Shown: positions 9,936 through 19,216, numbered from the stretch's first letter. The stretch is DNA of 64,000 bases from Gammaproteobacteria bacterium 45_16_T64 (GCA_002162955.1 MABD01000011.1:85693-149692); one strand, 5' to 3'. Program-made: numbers and translations. Notes: generated by a model not told the origin, from the letters alone.

Positions 9936-10075
9936 TTTTGGTTTCTAAAATGCTGACATCTATAGCTAAATAGAATTTCCTAGATAGCACTTCGTGAGGT
10001 GATAATGCCATTGGGCTAACCACCAAAAGAAGTGGTCGATAATTACAATAATAAGACATTCCACTGGATATCTTT

Positions 10076-10909
10076 ATGGGCGCATTACAAAGCAGTATTC
10101 CCGATATATCAGACAGCGTGTGGTTTCAGGTCTCTAAACCTGTGTCAAAACCGCGATTACGTTTGTTCTGCTTTAGCTATGCGGGCGGCAACGCATCAGC
10201 ATATCGGGATTGGTACCAACAGTTACCTGATGATGTAGAGGTGTGCTCGGTGCAGCTCCCTGGTAGGGGATCACGCTTCAAAGAGAACGCGTACACTAAT
10301 CTTGATGCTCTGTTGGGTGCTCTAGAGTCAGCCATTGCTCCATACCTAAATGCTTCTTATGCATTTTTTGGGCATAGCATGGGGGCGCAAGTCGCCTATG
10401 AGCTAGCGCGAAAGCTCCGTGACAAGGGACTAAATGAACCGGAATATCTATTCGTGTCTGGCCGAAGAGCTCCTCAGTTGCCGGCAAAGAGAAAGCCTAT
10501 TCACGGGTTACCTGAAGATCAATTTCTAGAAGAAATTCGTCGTTTAAACGGTACGCCCGCAGAAGCACTGGATAACCCAGAGCTTATGGCGCTAGTAAGC
10601 CCTATATTGAGGGCTGATTGCCAAGTCATAGAAACATGGGATTATGAACCATCGGAGCCTTTGGCTATTCCCGTATTGGCTTTGGGTGGGGCTAAAGATG
10701 ATAATGTTGCTATTGATGAATTAGAGGATTGGGCAAAAGTCACCAATAAACATTTCGGGTTGCAATTGTTTTCAGGTGACCACTTTTACCTACACTCCGC
10801 CACAGATTCCCTGTTGAATTGCCTCGCAAATACTCTGGAGAAGGCTGTTGGTCGATCTGATAACCTGCTTTCCAAAGTTGTTCAAAAGGCAGCCAGTAAA
10901 ATTCAATAA
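10076..10909 (+). CDS. Type II thioesterase (GrsT/TEII-like)
   Basis: This is a 277-residue alpha/beta hydrolase. Its LFCFSYAGGNASAYRDW start is typical of external NRPS/PKS thioesterases, the nucleophile serine lies in GHSMGAQVAYELA, and a late GDHFYLHS supplies the histidine. Family members free blocked carrier proteins by hydrolysing misprimed groups. It lies near the NRPS, in the same direction, but after a 360-bp gap with a palindrome, so it may have its own promoter. The start has only a weak ribosome binding site. The C-terminal 25 residues are a lysine/alanine-rich tail beyond the usual fold. Confidence 0.9.
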   Translation: MGALQSSIPDISDSVWFQVSKPVSKPRLRLFCFSYAGGNASAYRDWYQQLPDDVEVCSVQLPGRGSRFKENAYTNLDALLGALESAIAPYLNASYAFFGHSMGAQVAYELARKLRDKGLNEPEYLFVSGRRAPQLPAKRKPIHGLPEDQFLEEIRRLNGTPAEALDNPELMALVSPILRADCQVIETWDYEPSEPLAIPVLALGGAKDDNVAIDELEDWAKVTNKHFGLQLFSGDHFYLHSATDSLLNCLANTLEKAVGRSDNLLSKVVQKAASKIQ

Positions 10910-11109
10910 TGTCCCATCGGTAAATGGCAAGGATGCTTGTTGTGTCGAAATCCCTCCATATTGAGCAGTACCCGCAGATCCAACTTTGTAATTTATTGTT
11001 GTTACTGTTTAATATCTAAGTGTTTTTCCGCTACTATGCATGTGCTCACAGCACGATTAAAATGCTGGAATGCGTGTAAACAAAAAGAATAATTAACGGT
11101 CTACAGTTC

Positions 11110-11128
11110 ATATAACGTGTTATATAAC
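11110..11128. promoter_or_regulatory. Inverted repeat upstream of the efflux operon
   Basis: ATATAAC-GT-GTTATAT gives 7-bp arms about the centre. It overlaps a second perfect 10-bp palindrome, GTTATATAAC (11119-11128). It lies about 55 bp before the membrane fusion protein start, where a TetR- or MarR-type operator would be expected. No regulator gene is adjacent. The rest of the 271-bp gap shows nothing recognisable. Confidence 0.4.
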
Positions 11129-11180
11129 TACACTCTACGGTACTGATGTAGATCAAAAATCATAAAAAAGCAGATTAAGA

Positions 11181-12833
11181 ATGAATAAAGCACTTAAGGT
11201 TGTTTTGCCTATTGCGGCCATTATCGGAGCTTTGGTTGTATCCGCTCTATTGTTTATGAGTCGTCCAAAAGTAGAATTGAAACCGGTTGAGATTAAGCAG
11301 CCGCTGGTTTCCGTCACCCCGGTACAGTCTCAGGCTTTGAGTATCCCCGTCGTAACACGTGGAACTGTGACACCGGGCACTGAAATTCAGTTAACCTCGG
11401 AGGTAAGTGGTCAGGTTCGCACGGTGTCTAATCATTTTGCCAATGGCGGTTTTTTTAAGAAAGGCGAAGTGCTCGTTAAGGTTGATCCGATTGAATATGA
11501 AGTAAATATTAGCCGGGCAAAGGCAAATGTGGCTAAAGCGAAGCAAGCAGAACTGCAAGCCCACGCAGAATTCAAAGCTCGAAGTCGAGTGAGGGGTGTA
11601 AAGAGGGACGCTTATGCCTCCGGTAAAGCGCAATGGGACCAGGCCAAGTCAAGTCTACAGGCAGCTAAAGCTGAGTTGGAATCAGCACAATTACAGAAGA
11701 AAAGAACCATCATAAAGGCTCCTTTTGACGGCAGGGTGAGGTATAAGTCTGTTGATGTAGGGCAATATATTCGCCCCGGTGTTCAGTTAGGAACGATTTA
11801 TGCTGTTGATGTTGCGGAAGTTCGATTACCGCTTTCTGATAGGCAATTGGGTTTAGTTGATGTTCCTTTGCGCTACCAGGAGGCTGCAGAGATGGAAGGT
11901 ACACCTGTCATCCTGAAAGGGCAGTATGGCGGCAAAACCTATGAATGGATGGGGAGAGTTGTTCGAGCAGAAGGTGGGCTAGACGAGAAAAATCGGCTAC
12001 TTTATGTGGTTGCACAAATTGAAGACCCCTATGCTCGGGATGTAAATCAGCCTGATCGCCCGCCATTATCTGCAGGGACTTTTGTAGAAGCGAAAATAGC
12101 GGGCCGGTACCATGAAAGCGTATTCACTATTCCGCGAAGGGCGTTACGTAATGGTAATCAATTGTGGTTAGTTGATGCGGATAAGCGACTATTTCGGCGT
12201 GAAGTCGACGTTTTATATAAAGGCAAGGATCAAATTTATGTCCAAGGTGGATTGACTAATGGTGAGCAAGTTGTGCTCAGTCAATTGGACATCGCAGTGG
12301 AGGGAATGCAGGTGCGAACTAAGCTAGACGCACCTAGAGATCAGGATGACACGCCGTCACGAGTTAATGACCTTATGAGTGGGGCGGCGGAGCTGAGAGA
12401 ACGTAAAGCTGTTGGCTTCACAACGGATCAAATTACTCCTCAGCAAATGAAGGCGATGGCACTTAAAGCCAAAGCAGCACTTGAGAGTTTAGACGAGCCG
12501 GCACGTGAAAAGCTGGTAGACAATGTTAAAAATATAGTTGACTCAGTCAAGCAAGTTGCTACTGAGATCCCAAGCCCGAAAGTGGAAGAGTCAATTGAAA
12601 TTGCAGTTGAGTCTGAGGAAGGTGAGGAGGAGATGTCGCCTTTGGCAGCACTTATTGCGCAAGACGAAGCTGATGCTCAGCTGGAAGCCGACGCTCAGAT
12701 AAAATTAGAGACGCAAAGCATTAGCAATGAGCCACCACAAGGCAAGACGACACCAGATGTGGTTGCATCCGTATCTTCAGGTGGCGTTACTAAAGCTATT
12801 GCTCCAGCACCATTGGTGGAAGCTGCCCAATGA
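11181..12833 (+). CDS. RND efflux membrane fusion protein with long acidic C-terminal tail
   Basis: This is a 550-residue HlyD/AcrA-family periplasmic adaptor. It has an N-terminal hydrophobic anchor (about residues 6-27), a lipoyl-like half (TSEVSGQVRTV), a helical hairpin rich in Ala/Lys/Gln, a second lipoyl half (IIKAPFDGRVRYKSVDVGQYI) and beta-barrel and membrane-proximal domains ending near residue 380. The usual length is about 350-400. The extra 170 residues are Glu/Ala/Asp-rich with no recognisable fold. Its stop overlaps the start of the RND gene (ATGA), so the two are translationally coupled. It bridges the pump to an outer membrane channel that is not encoded here. Confidence 0.9.
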   Translation: MNKALKVVLPIAAIIGALVVSALLFMSRPKVELKPVEIKQPLVSVTPVQSQALSIPVVTRGTVTPGTEIQLTSEVSGQVRTVSNHFANGGFFKKGEVLVKVDPIEYEVNISRAKANVAKAKQAELQAHAEFKARSRVRGVKRDAYASGKAQWDQAKSSLQAAKAELESAQLQKKRTIIKAPFDGRVRYKSVDVGQYIRPGVQLGTIYAVDVAEVRLPLSDRQLGLVDVPLRYQEAAEMEGTPVILKGQYGGKTYEWMGRVVRAEGGLDEKNRLLYVVAQIEDPYARDVNQPDRPPLSAGTFVEAKIAGRYHESVFTIPRRALRNGNQLWLVDADKRLFRREVDVLYKGKDQIYVQGGLTNGEQVVLSQLDIAVEGMQVRTKLDAPRDQDDTPSRVNDLMSGAAELRERKAVGFTTDQITPQQMKAMALKAKAALESLDEPAREKLVDNVKNIVDSVKQVATEIPSPKVEESIEIAVESEEGEEEMSPLAALIAQDEADAQLEADAQIKLETQSISNEPPQGKTTPDVVASVSSGGVTKAIAPAPLVEAAQ

Positions 12834-15800
12834 ATGGAGTGATTGCTTGGTTTGCTGAAAACAAGGTTGCTGCCAACCTTCTGATGGTTTTTATCTTGAT
12901 TGCTGGCGCGCTGTCGTTAAGTGACGCTAGGAAAGAGATACTACCGAACATATCGTTGGATCTGATTACCATAACGACGGCTTACCCTGGAGCGTCTCCA
13001 GAAGACGTTGAGAAGTCGGTAATTACTCGTATTGAATCTGCTGTTTACGACGTAGAAGGTATAAAGTCGCTGTCCGCTCGTGCGAATGAGCATTTGGGGT
13101 TGGTAACAGTTGAGGTTGCTTATGGCTATGATGCAAAGGAAGTACTTAATGAAATAAAGGCGAGGGTTGACGGGATTGGAACGTTTCCCAGTGATGTTGA
13201 GCGTCCCATCATAAAAGAAATTTCGGTTAGAAACCTTGTTGCATATGTGCTGATTTCTGGTCCAGCAGATACTCGATCACTTAAAAATATAGCGAAGAAC
13301 ATTAAGACTGATCTCACTGGTTTGGACACTATTAGCCAGGTAGAGCACACGGCGAGCAAGCCATCAGAAATAGCCATAGAAGTGTCTGAATCCTCACTGC
13401 AACGTTATGGGATGAGCTTTTCGGAGGTTGCCGCTGCTGTGCGCCAAAGCTCTCTCGATTTGCCTACAGGCGTTATAAAAACCGCTCAAGGTGATATTTC
13501 TATCAAGGCCAAAGGTCAGGTGTATTGGGGAGATCAATTTGAGGAGATTGTCGTTAGAGCGTTGCCTGATGGCGCCCAGGTGTTGGTTAGAGATGTTGCA
13601 AACGTATCTGACGGGTTTAAAGCGGGAATTTCATCGGCAGAGTTCAACGGACAGCCTGCCGTCGCCTTGAGTGTGTACCGGGTCGGAAATCAAAATATAC
13701 TCGATATATCGCAAGCTCTGAAAGACTACGTCGCTAATCCAAGAACCTATGTGCCGGATAACGTGAAAGTTGAGGTGTGGCAGGATACGTCGGTCTATTT
13801 CAAAAGCAGGATGGATTTACTGACTGAAAATGCTGCTGGCGGTCTCGCTCTGTTGTTTGTGATCTTGTTGATGTTCTTACGTTTTGGGCTTTCTTTTTGG
13901 GTTAGCTTGGGAATTCCGATTTCCTTCATGGGGGCTTTTTGGTTGCTGCCTATTTTTGGTGGGTCGATCAATATGATTTCTCTGTTTGCCTTCATCCTAG
14001 TGTTAGGGGTGGTGGTTGATGATGCGATTATTGTTGGAGAAAATATTTTTAGCCTTCATCGTAAAGGTGTAACTGGTTTGGAGGGCGCAGTGTTGGGCGC
14101 GCAAGAAGTTGCGAAGCCGGTTGTGTTTGCTGTCTTGACTACCGTTATCGCATTCTTGCCTTTGGTCATGCTTCCAGGGCCGGAAGGTAAATTGATGCAG
14201 GTCATACCTATTGTTGTTATCGCAACACTTATGTTTTCTTTACTTGAATCTCTCTTAGTTTTGCCGGCACACCTTTCCGGAAGTAAGAGTGATGATATTG
14301 ATCGGATTCCAGTGCTTAGCGGTCTTCAGTCGCGTTTCTCTTTCGGGCTTGAGCGATTTATCGATAATGTCTACAAGCCTTTCTTAGAGAAATGTTTAGC
14401 ATGGCGCTATACCTCTTTGTTTGTGTTTGTTGCTGTACTTATCATGGCACTCGCGTTGGTTGCTTCGGGCTGGCTGAAATTGGTAATGTTCTCAACGATT
14501 GAAGCTGATACGGCAAGTGCAGACGTTTCGTTTGCGCAGGCGGCCCCGCCAAGCGTTGTTCGGCAGGGCATTAAGTCGCTCGAAAATGCAGCTTTTGAAA
14601 TTAAAAGAGAGTTGAAAGCGGAGACGGGTGAAGAGCAAATAGTTCATATATTTACAACTTACGCGAACGAAAACTCAGGCAATATCATTATAGAAATGGC
14701 GGCGTCGGAAGATCGAAAGCTTTCCGGAACGTCCATTACTGACCGATGGCGCAAGAAGGTTGGGGATTTGCCCGATGTAACTGGATTGACCTTTAAGTCA
14801 ACTCTAAGTCAATCAGGAGCTTCGATAAATCTAGAGCTATCTTCCAATAGCTTGGAGGACCTCAAGGCTGCATCGGAGGGGCTGAAGGCTCGAATGGCTG
14901 AATATAAAGGCATTTATGGTATCACCGATTCGTTTCAGAAAGGTAAGCAGGAGTTACAAATTGAACTTAAACCTGTAGCGAGAAACCTAGGGCTGAGCCT
15001 GGACGAGGTGGCAGTTCAAGTCAGGCAGGCTTATCATGGAGCAGAGGTGCAAAGCCTGCAGCGGGGCGATGTAGATGTAAAAGTCATTGTTCGTTACCCG
15101 GCGGAAGAGCGATCTTCTCTTTGGTATCTTGAAAATATGTATATACGCCTCAGGGATGGCAGTCGAGTTCCTTTGTTGACTGTTGCCGATATTCAGTATG
15201 GTGTCGGTGCGTCTTATATTAAGCGTCACAATCGTCGTCGGATTATCCAGGTTAATGCAAAAATTGACGATAGCATCTCCTCAGAGGTCAAGGTGATGGC
15301 TGCGCTTAAGAAAGACTTTTTGACAAGTGTTTCTGAAAATTATCCAGGTATGCGCTGGGCAGTAGCAGGTTCACAAAAGGATAAGGCAGAGTTTCAGTCA
15401 TATCTCAAAACAGCTTATTTGTTTGCTTTGTTGGGTATGTACGTGATGATGGCAACACTGTTCCGTTCTTATACTCAGCCTTTGATGGTGATGTTTGCGA
15501 TACCCTTTGGCCTCATTGGAGCGTTAATGGGGCATTTCGTGCTGGGGTTGGAAGTCACCCTCTGGTCGTTGGTCGGAATGATTGCGGTGAGTGGCGTTGT
15601 GGTTAATGACAACCTCGTGCTCGTGGATTATATAAACCGCAAGCTCGAAAGCGGCGAGAGTTTGCTTGCCTCAATCCGAGAGGCTGGTGCTGCTCGATTT
15701 AGGCCGATTATGCTTACTTCGCTGACAACGTTTGGCGGTTTGACCCCGTTGATGCTGGAAACAAGTCTGCAAGCTCAATTTTTGATCCCTATGGCGGTCT

Positions 15801-16183
15801 CGTTAGCTTTCGGGGTAATGTTCGCCACGATCGTTAGTTTGATTCTGGTGCCTGCTGCTTATTATATTTTGCACGACATCGAATCTGGTTTAAGTAAGTT
15901 GTTCAAAAGTAATGAGCTGGCGGTTTCTGAAGGAGGCTCAGCCGAGGTGGGTGCAGAGCCAATGCTACTAGACCCAGTTGTTGGTGTCGATGATGAAGAA
16001 AAGCGTCAATGGCATGTGGGGCTTGATGAGGCATACGAGCAGGGTCATAAAGATGGCTTAACGGGAAGTACTCCTAGATCAGCCCCCTACGACCTAGAGG
16101 TGCTGGTTGCGAGTTGGGAGGCTGGCTGGGATGATGGGCGCGAAGAGTTTGAAATGAGTGGTAGCAAGCCGGTGAAAGGGTAA
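12830..16183 (+). CDS. RND (HAE1) efflux pump with RMF-like C-terminal domain
   Basis: This 1117-residue inner-membrane proton antiporter has an N-terminal membrane helix after MNGVIAWFAENKVAANLL, two large periplasmic loops and two transmembrane bundles. The proton-relay aspartates are visible in LGVVVDDAIIVGENIF near residue 395. The HAE1 family pumps hydrophobic or amphiphilic compounds with a fusion protein and an outer membrane channel. The fold normally ends near 1040-1050. Here about 70 extra cytoplasmic residues include a segment (about 1068-1103) whose A, G, G, G, P-Y, W and G-W residues keep the spacing of ribosome modulation factor. The proximity of the NRPS makes export of its product possible, but general efflux is equally plausible. 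Confidence 0.92.
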   Translation: MNGVIAWFAENKVAANLLMVFILIAGALSLSDARKEILPNISLDLITITTAYPGASPEDVEKSVITRIESAVYDVEGIKSLSARANEHLGLVTVEVAYGYDAKEVLNEIKARVDGIGTFPSDVERPIIKEISVRNLVAYVLISGPADTRSLKNIAKNIKTDLTGLDTISQVEHTASKPSEIAIEVSESSLQRYGMSFSEVAAAVRQSSLDLPTGVIKTAQGDISIKAKGQVYWGDQFEEIVVRALPDGAQVLVRDVANVSDGFKAGISSAEFNGQPAVALSVYRVGNQNILDISQALKDYVANPRTYVPDNVKVEVWQDTSVYFKSRMDLLTENAAGGLALLFVILLMFLRFGLSFWVSLGIPISFMGAFWLLPIFGGSINMISLFAFILVLGVVVDDAIIVGENIFSLHRKGVTGLEGAVLGAQEVAKPVVFAVLTTVIAFLPLVMLPGPEGKLMQVIPIVVIATLMFSLLESLLVLPAHLSGSKSDDIDRIPVLSGLQSRFSFGLERFIDNVYKPFLEKCLAWRYTSLFVFVAVLIMALALVASGWLKLVMFSTIEADTASADVSFAQAAPPSVVRQGIKSLENAAFEIKRELKAETGEEQIVHIFTTYANENSGNIIIEMAASEDRKLSGTSITDRWRKKVGDLPDVTGLTFKSTLSQSGASINLELSSNSLEDLKAASEGLKARMAEYKGIYGITDSFQKGKQELQIELKPVARNLGLSLDEVAVQVRQAYHGAEVQSLQRGDVDVKVIVRYPAEERSSLWYLENMYIRLRDGSRVPLLTVADIQYGVGASYIKRHNRRRIIQVNAKIDDSISSEVKVMAALKKDFLTSVSENYPGMRWAVAGSQKDKAEFQSYLKTAYLFALLGMYVMMATLFRSYTQPLMVMFAIPFGLIGALMGHFVLGLEVTLWSLVGMIAVSGVVVNDNLVLVDYINRKLESGESLLASIREAGAARFRPIMLTSLTTFGGLTPLMLETSLQAQFLIPMAVSLAFGVMFATIVSLILVPAAYYILHDIESGLSKLFKSNELAVSEGGSAEVGAEPMLLDPVVGVDDEEKRQWHVGLDEAYEQGHKDGLTGSTPRSAPYDLEVLVASWEAGWDDGREEFEMSGSKPVKG
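16031..16145 (+). other. RMF/CrpP-like domain at the pump C-terminus
   Basis: Compared without gaps to E. coli RMF as I remember it, the segment starting at Ala1068 conserves Ala1, Gly5, Gly9, Gly12, Pro19-Tyr20, Trp29 and Gly32-Trp33. RMF is a small protein that dimerises ribosomes in stationary phase; CrpP is a related small protein. The charge differs: this copy is acidic where RMF is basic, which argues against simple rRNA binding. Confidence 0.55.
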
Positions 16184-16193
16184 ACGTGTAGAA

Positions 16194-17324
16194 ATGTTCT
16201 ATGATATACCCAATACACGAAATTTAACGGAAACCTTTAGAGCGGGAAATTTGAGTTTGTTTAGATCAGTAATGTGCATTGTTATATCCATCCTCGTAGT
16301 AGGTTGCGGAAGCGATACGACGGAGTCAGGGGCAAATGTCGCGCCATCGGCGGTATCCCGGGATTTTGTTGACTTGGATGATGGGGCTCGATTTAGCGGG
16401 GACATAGTCCAAGGTCTTAAGCAGGGTTTTGGTGTCTATATCTGGCCTAATGGAGATCGTTACGAAGGCAATTGGCAAGATGATGCGATGTCTGGTGCGG
16501 GGGCGTTTACTGATAGATCTGGACGTTTGTACGACGGTCAATGGAAAGCTGGGCGCTACAATGGTGAGGGCGTCTACAAATGGCCTAGTGGTAGCACGTA
16601 TAAGGGGCAGTTTGTTGATGGCTTAAAGAATGGCAACGGAAGCTATACCTGGGCCGATGGTCGGGTTTACGTGGGCGAGTTCAAGAATGATAAGAAAAAC
16701 GGTGCTGGTTCATATCAATGGCCTGATGGACGAAAATACACAGGTCAATTCGTCAATGATGCACGAACGGGGCGTGGGCGATTGCTAAGCCCGAGTGGAG
16801 AGAATTATGATGGCCAATTCGTTGAGGGTGCTCAGCACGGCAGTGGTAATGCTAGCTATCCTGATGGCAGTACTTATGAGGGTGAGTTCGACGAGGATCA
16901 GAAAGTTGGTCGCGGCACGATGAAGTGGCCGTCGGGGGAGATATATAGTGGCCAGTTTCGGGCGGATACCCCTAATGGTGCAGGTATTATGCAGTGGCCA
17001 AATGGGAATCGCTACGAAGGAGGGTTTGTTTCTGGAATCATGCAGGGTAGAGGGAAATACTACTGGCAAGATGGTCGGGTGTATGACGGCGAATTCAAGC
17101 ATGGTGCCAGAACAGGTAAAGGATCACTTCAGTGGCCTTCTGGGGAACGCTACATTGGTGACTTTGTGAGCGATACCAGAGAGGGGCGAGGCACCTTTAG
17201 CTGGCCTGATGGCAGTAAGTATGTGGGCAGTTTTAGCCAGAGTCAGCTGCATGGCCGAGGTAGTTGTACTGCATCCGGTCAAACGGCCCCATGTCGGTTT
17301 GATAAAGGGGTCCGAATAGAATAA
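16194..17324 (+). CDS. MORN-repeat lipoprotein
   Basis: A hydrophobic signal ends in a lipobox-like LVVGC (Cys38), so the protein is probably a lipoprotein. Residues 78-353 are twelve tandem 23-residue MORN repeats of the form G-x-G-x-x-x-W-P-x-G-x-x-Y-x-G-x-F. A short tail follows. MORN repeats form extended beta-meander rods used in membrane association or protein binding. The gene begins 10 bp after the RND stop and is likely co-transcribed. The annotated ATG gives an unusually long leader; a TTG at 16251 preceded by AGCGGGA would give a standard 18-residue signal and is a real alternative. Function is unknown; it may be a scaffold for the pump. Confidence 0.85.
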   Translation: MFYDIPNTRNLTETFRAGNLSLFRSVMCIVISILVVGCGSDTTESGANVAPSAVSRDFVDLDDGARFSGDIVQGLKQGFGVYIWPNGDRYEGNWQDDAMSGAGAFTDRSGRLYDGQWKAGRYNGEGVYKWPSGSTYKGQFVDGLKNGNGSYTWADGRVYVGEFKNDKKNGAGSYQWPDGRKYTGQFVNDARTGRGRLLSPSGENYDGQFVEGAQHGSGNASYPDGSTYEGEFDEDQKVGRGTMKWPSGEIYSGQFRADTPNGAGIMQWPNGNRYEGGFVSGIMQGRGKYYWQDGRVYDGEFKHGARTGKGSLQWPSGERYIGDFVSDTREGRGTFSWPDGSKYVGSFSQSQLHGRGSCTASGQTAPCRFDKGVRIE

Positions 17325-17360
17325 GCCCTAAGGCAGAGGGCGACGACAGTGGCCTGTTCG

Positions 17361-18335
17361 CTACCCTATGGCGTTTAGGTCCATCAAAGCTTCTTTGGCG
17401 TTTTGGTGCCTTGTGGCCGGATTGGGGTCAAGCAGTTTTGCGATAATGCTTGATATATCGCGACCCACGATATCAGAAAGAAAATCCTCATGAGGTCTTT
17501 CCTTTGAAGCGGCGAAAAGCACCTTTTCTCGTTTTGATTTCCCTTCATTCCAGCGCCGATTTTTGACTAATTCGTAGAATAGGATGCCTGCTTGGTATAG
17601 ATCACTTCGGTGATCCCATATTTCTCCTTTGGCTTGCTCGGGGGAAATAAAAGAAGGCTTGGCCAGCCACTGGTAGCTATCTTTGTGGGCTTGTTTGACA
17701 AAGTGAGAGCAGCCAAAATCAACTAGATAGATCCGCTGCTTGCTGTCAATTAGGATGTTTTCAGAGCTAATGTCGCCGTGAGCTACGGGCTTAAGACGCT
17801 CTTGCACGTGAACTAATTGCTCGAGTAATTGCGTTACTATATTGGTGGCAATATCTTTTATCAGTTCGGGAGGGAAGCGGTCCTTTTCCTGGGATAGGTT
17901 TATTAATGGTACGCCTTCAATGAATTCGTAAGCGTAATAGGCTTTTCCATCTATAAGTCCGCGAGATAAATATTTGGGTAAATAAGGGTGGTGGAGTTCT
18001 TTAACTATCTGGCTCTCATTGGAAAATTGCCGTCTTACGGCGGCATGGTTTAGCCATTGTTCTCTTACGAGTTTTACCGCTAGCTTGGGTTTCCCTGGTT
18101 CTTTTGGGATCCCCTTCATGACTACGCAAACACCACCCTCAGTAAAAGGTTCAAGGCGATAGTGGCCAATGTTGAGTTTTACATTGATTGGTTTGATGAT
18201 CTGAAGGCTTTGCTGCGCACTCGCGGGTTTGGTAGAAGCTGTTTTGCGTGCAGAGGAGGCTGGGGTTGGTTTGGGTACCGTTTTGGTTTTTGCTGGTTGT
18301 TTCTTACGCCATCTGAAAAGCTTGGAAAGCTTCAT
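17361..18335 (-). CDS. Ser/Thr protein kinase, Tad-associated
   Basis: The first 55 residues are a Lys/Pro/Ala/Thr-rich linker, followed by a protein kinase fold. Visible elements are the ATP lysine in AVKLV (Lys88), the helix-C Glu in NES (Glu107), a catalytic loop HGDISSEN (Asp188, Asn192), the metal-binding DFG (206-208) and SPEQ in place of APE. HGD replaces HRD, so this is a non-RD kinase, and the glycine-rich loop is degenerate (EPFTEGG). The catalytic residues are kept, so activity is likely. There is no transmembrane segment. It is divergent from the pilus operon across a 551-bp gap. Two FHA proteins and a PP2C phosphatase in that operon are the likely partners. Confidence 0.85.
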   Translation of the reverse strand: MKLSKLFRWRKKQPAKTKTVPKPTPASSARKTASTKPASAQQSLQIIKPINVKLNIGHYRLEPFTEGGVCVVMKGIPKEPGKPKLAVKLVREQWLNHAAVRRQFSNESQIVKELHHPYLPKYLSRGLIDGKAYYAYEFIEGVPLINLSQEKDRFPPELIKDIATNIVTQLLEQLVHVQERLKPVAHGDISSENILIDSKQRIYLVDFGCSHFVKQAHKDSYQWLAKPSFISPEQAKGEIWDHRSDLYQAGILFYELVKNRRWNEGKSKREKVLFAASKERPHEDFLSDIVGRDISSIIAKLLDPNPATRHQNAKEALMDLNAIG

Positions 18336-18886
18336 TGTGTATTGTGTCCCCGAAAAATACCAATAGTGGTTAGATCCATCTTGGTTTAAGTCTATTAGAG
18401 TTATTATATGTCTGTGATCAATAATAGAGCGAAACCCGCAAAAGCAGGTAACATTCTGTTAATTAATGTTAAATTAAACCGTGGATGTATTTTACACGCC
18501 AGGTAATGGCTTGCAATGATCTTTCGATACACATTGCTATCCTACTGATTTCAGTTGCTTTAATTGAGCGGGGTGGGCTGCAAGCTTAACTGTTAAAATT
18601 GGCCATTGTGCCGGTTTGTTAAAACTAGTACGTATGTTTGGCTTTAGGGGGGTTGACTTAATTTCTGCCTATGTAAGTATACCAAACCATGATATGTGTC
18701 TATTTTTTCAACTCATTGGGCTATAAGGAGTTGAAAATGATCCGATAGGCTGATATCTATTAGGCGACTTGGTATGAACCTGCAAAAAGACAGGTCTGCC
18801 GGCAAGCCTTACAATAAAAACCTTTGTTGTAATAAAAAAATGCCATATTGGCGATAATGATAAACAAATAAAAAGGGGCTAAACCT
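18336..18886. promoter_or_regulatory. Divergent regulatory region between the kinase and the Flp pilin
   Basis: This 551-bp AT-rich gap contains no coding ORF and should hold promoters for both directions. On the plus strand TTGACT at 18653 is followed by TATACC at 18678 (19-base spacer, slightly long), a tentative sigma-70 promoter leaving a leader of about 200 bases. AAGGGG about 8 bases before the pilin ATG (18887) is a good ribosome binding site. No clear sigma-54 site or large inverted repeat was found. Confidence 0.4.
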
Positions 18887-19216
18887 ATGAAATTCAATAA
18901 CACTTCTGCTCGTAAAAATGTTCGCGGCCAAGGCATGTCAGAATACCTCATCATCGTAGCGCTAATCGCGGTTGCGGGTATTGCTGTAATGGGTCTGTTT
19001 GGTGGTGCTGCACGTAACCAGGTTGCTGTGCTTGCGAATGAAATTGCGGGTGGTACCGTTGGAGATGGTGATGCGGCGAGCACACAAGCGGCTACCAATG
19101 CAACTGCAGCACTTGCTGATGCGGCCGTTGCGACTAACCTAACCAACTTTAACTCAGGTAACTCTACGTTGGGTACCGGTACTGCAGCAACAAGCCGTGG
19201 CGGAGCCAACCAGTAA
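18887..19216 (+). CDS. Flp-type major pilin
   Basis: This is a 109-residue prepilin. The leader ends at RG, followed by QGMSEYLIIVALIAVAGI, which fits the Flp cleavage rule G|xxxxEY with Glu at +5 and Tyr at +6 and then a single hydrophobic helix. The mature part is longer than classic Flp (about 50-60 residues) and ends in an Ala/Thr/Asn/Gly-rich tail. As the first gene of the tad locus with a strong ribosome binding site, it is probably the main pilus subunit. A prepilin peptidase encoded elsewhere must process it. Confidence 0.9.
   Translation: MKFNNTSARKNVRGQGMSEYLIIVALIAVAGIAVMGLFGGAARNQVAVLANEIAGGTVGDGDAASTQAATNATAALADAAVATNLTNFNSGNSTLGTGTAATSRGGANQ

Noticed and set aside
16425..17252. 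Tandem DNA repeat with 69-bp period
   Set aside because: The periodicity comes from the 23-residue MORN protein repeats. The DNA copies have diverged, so it is not a separate repeat element.
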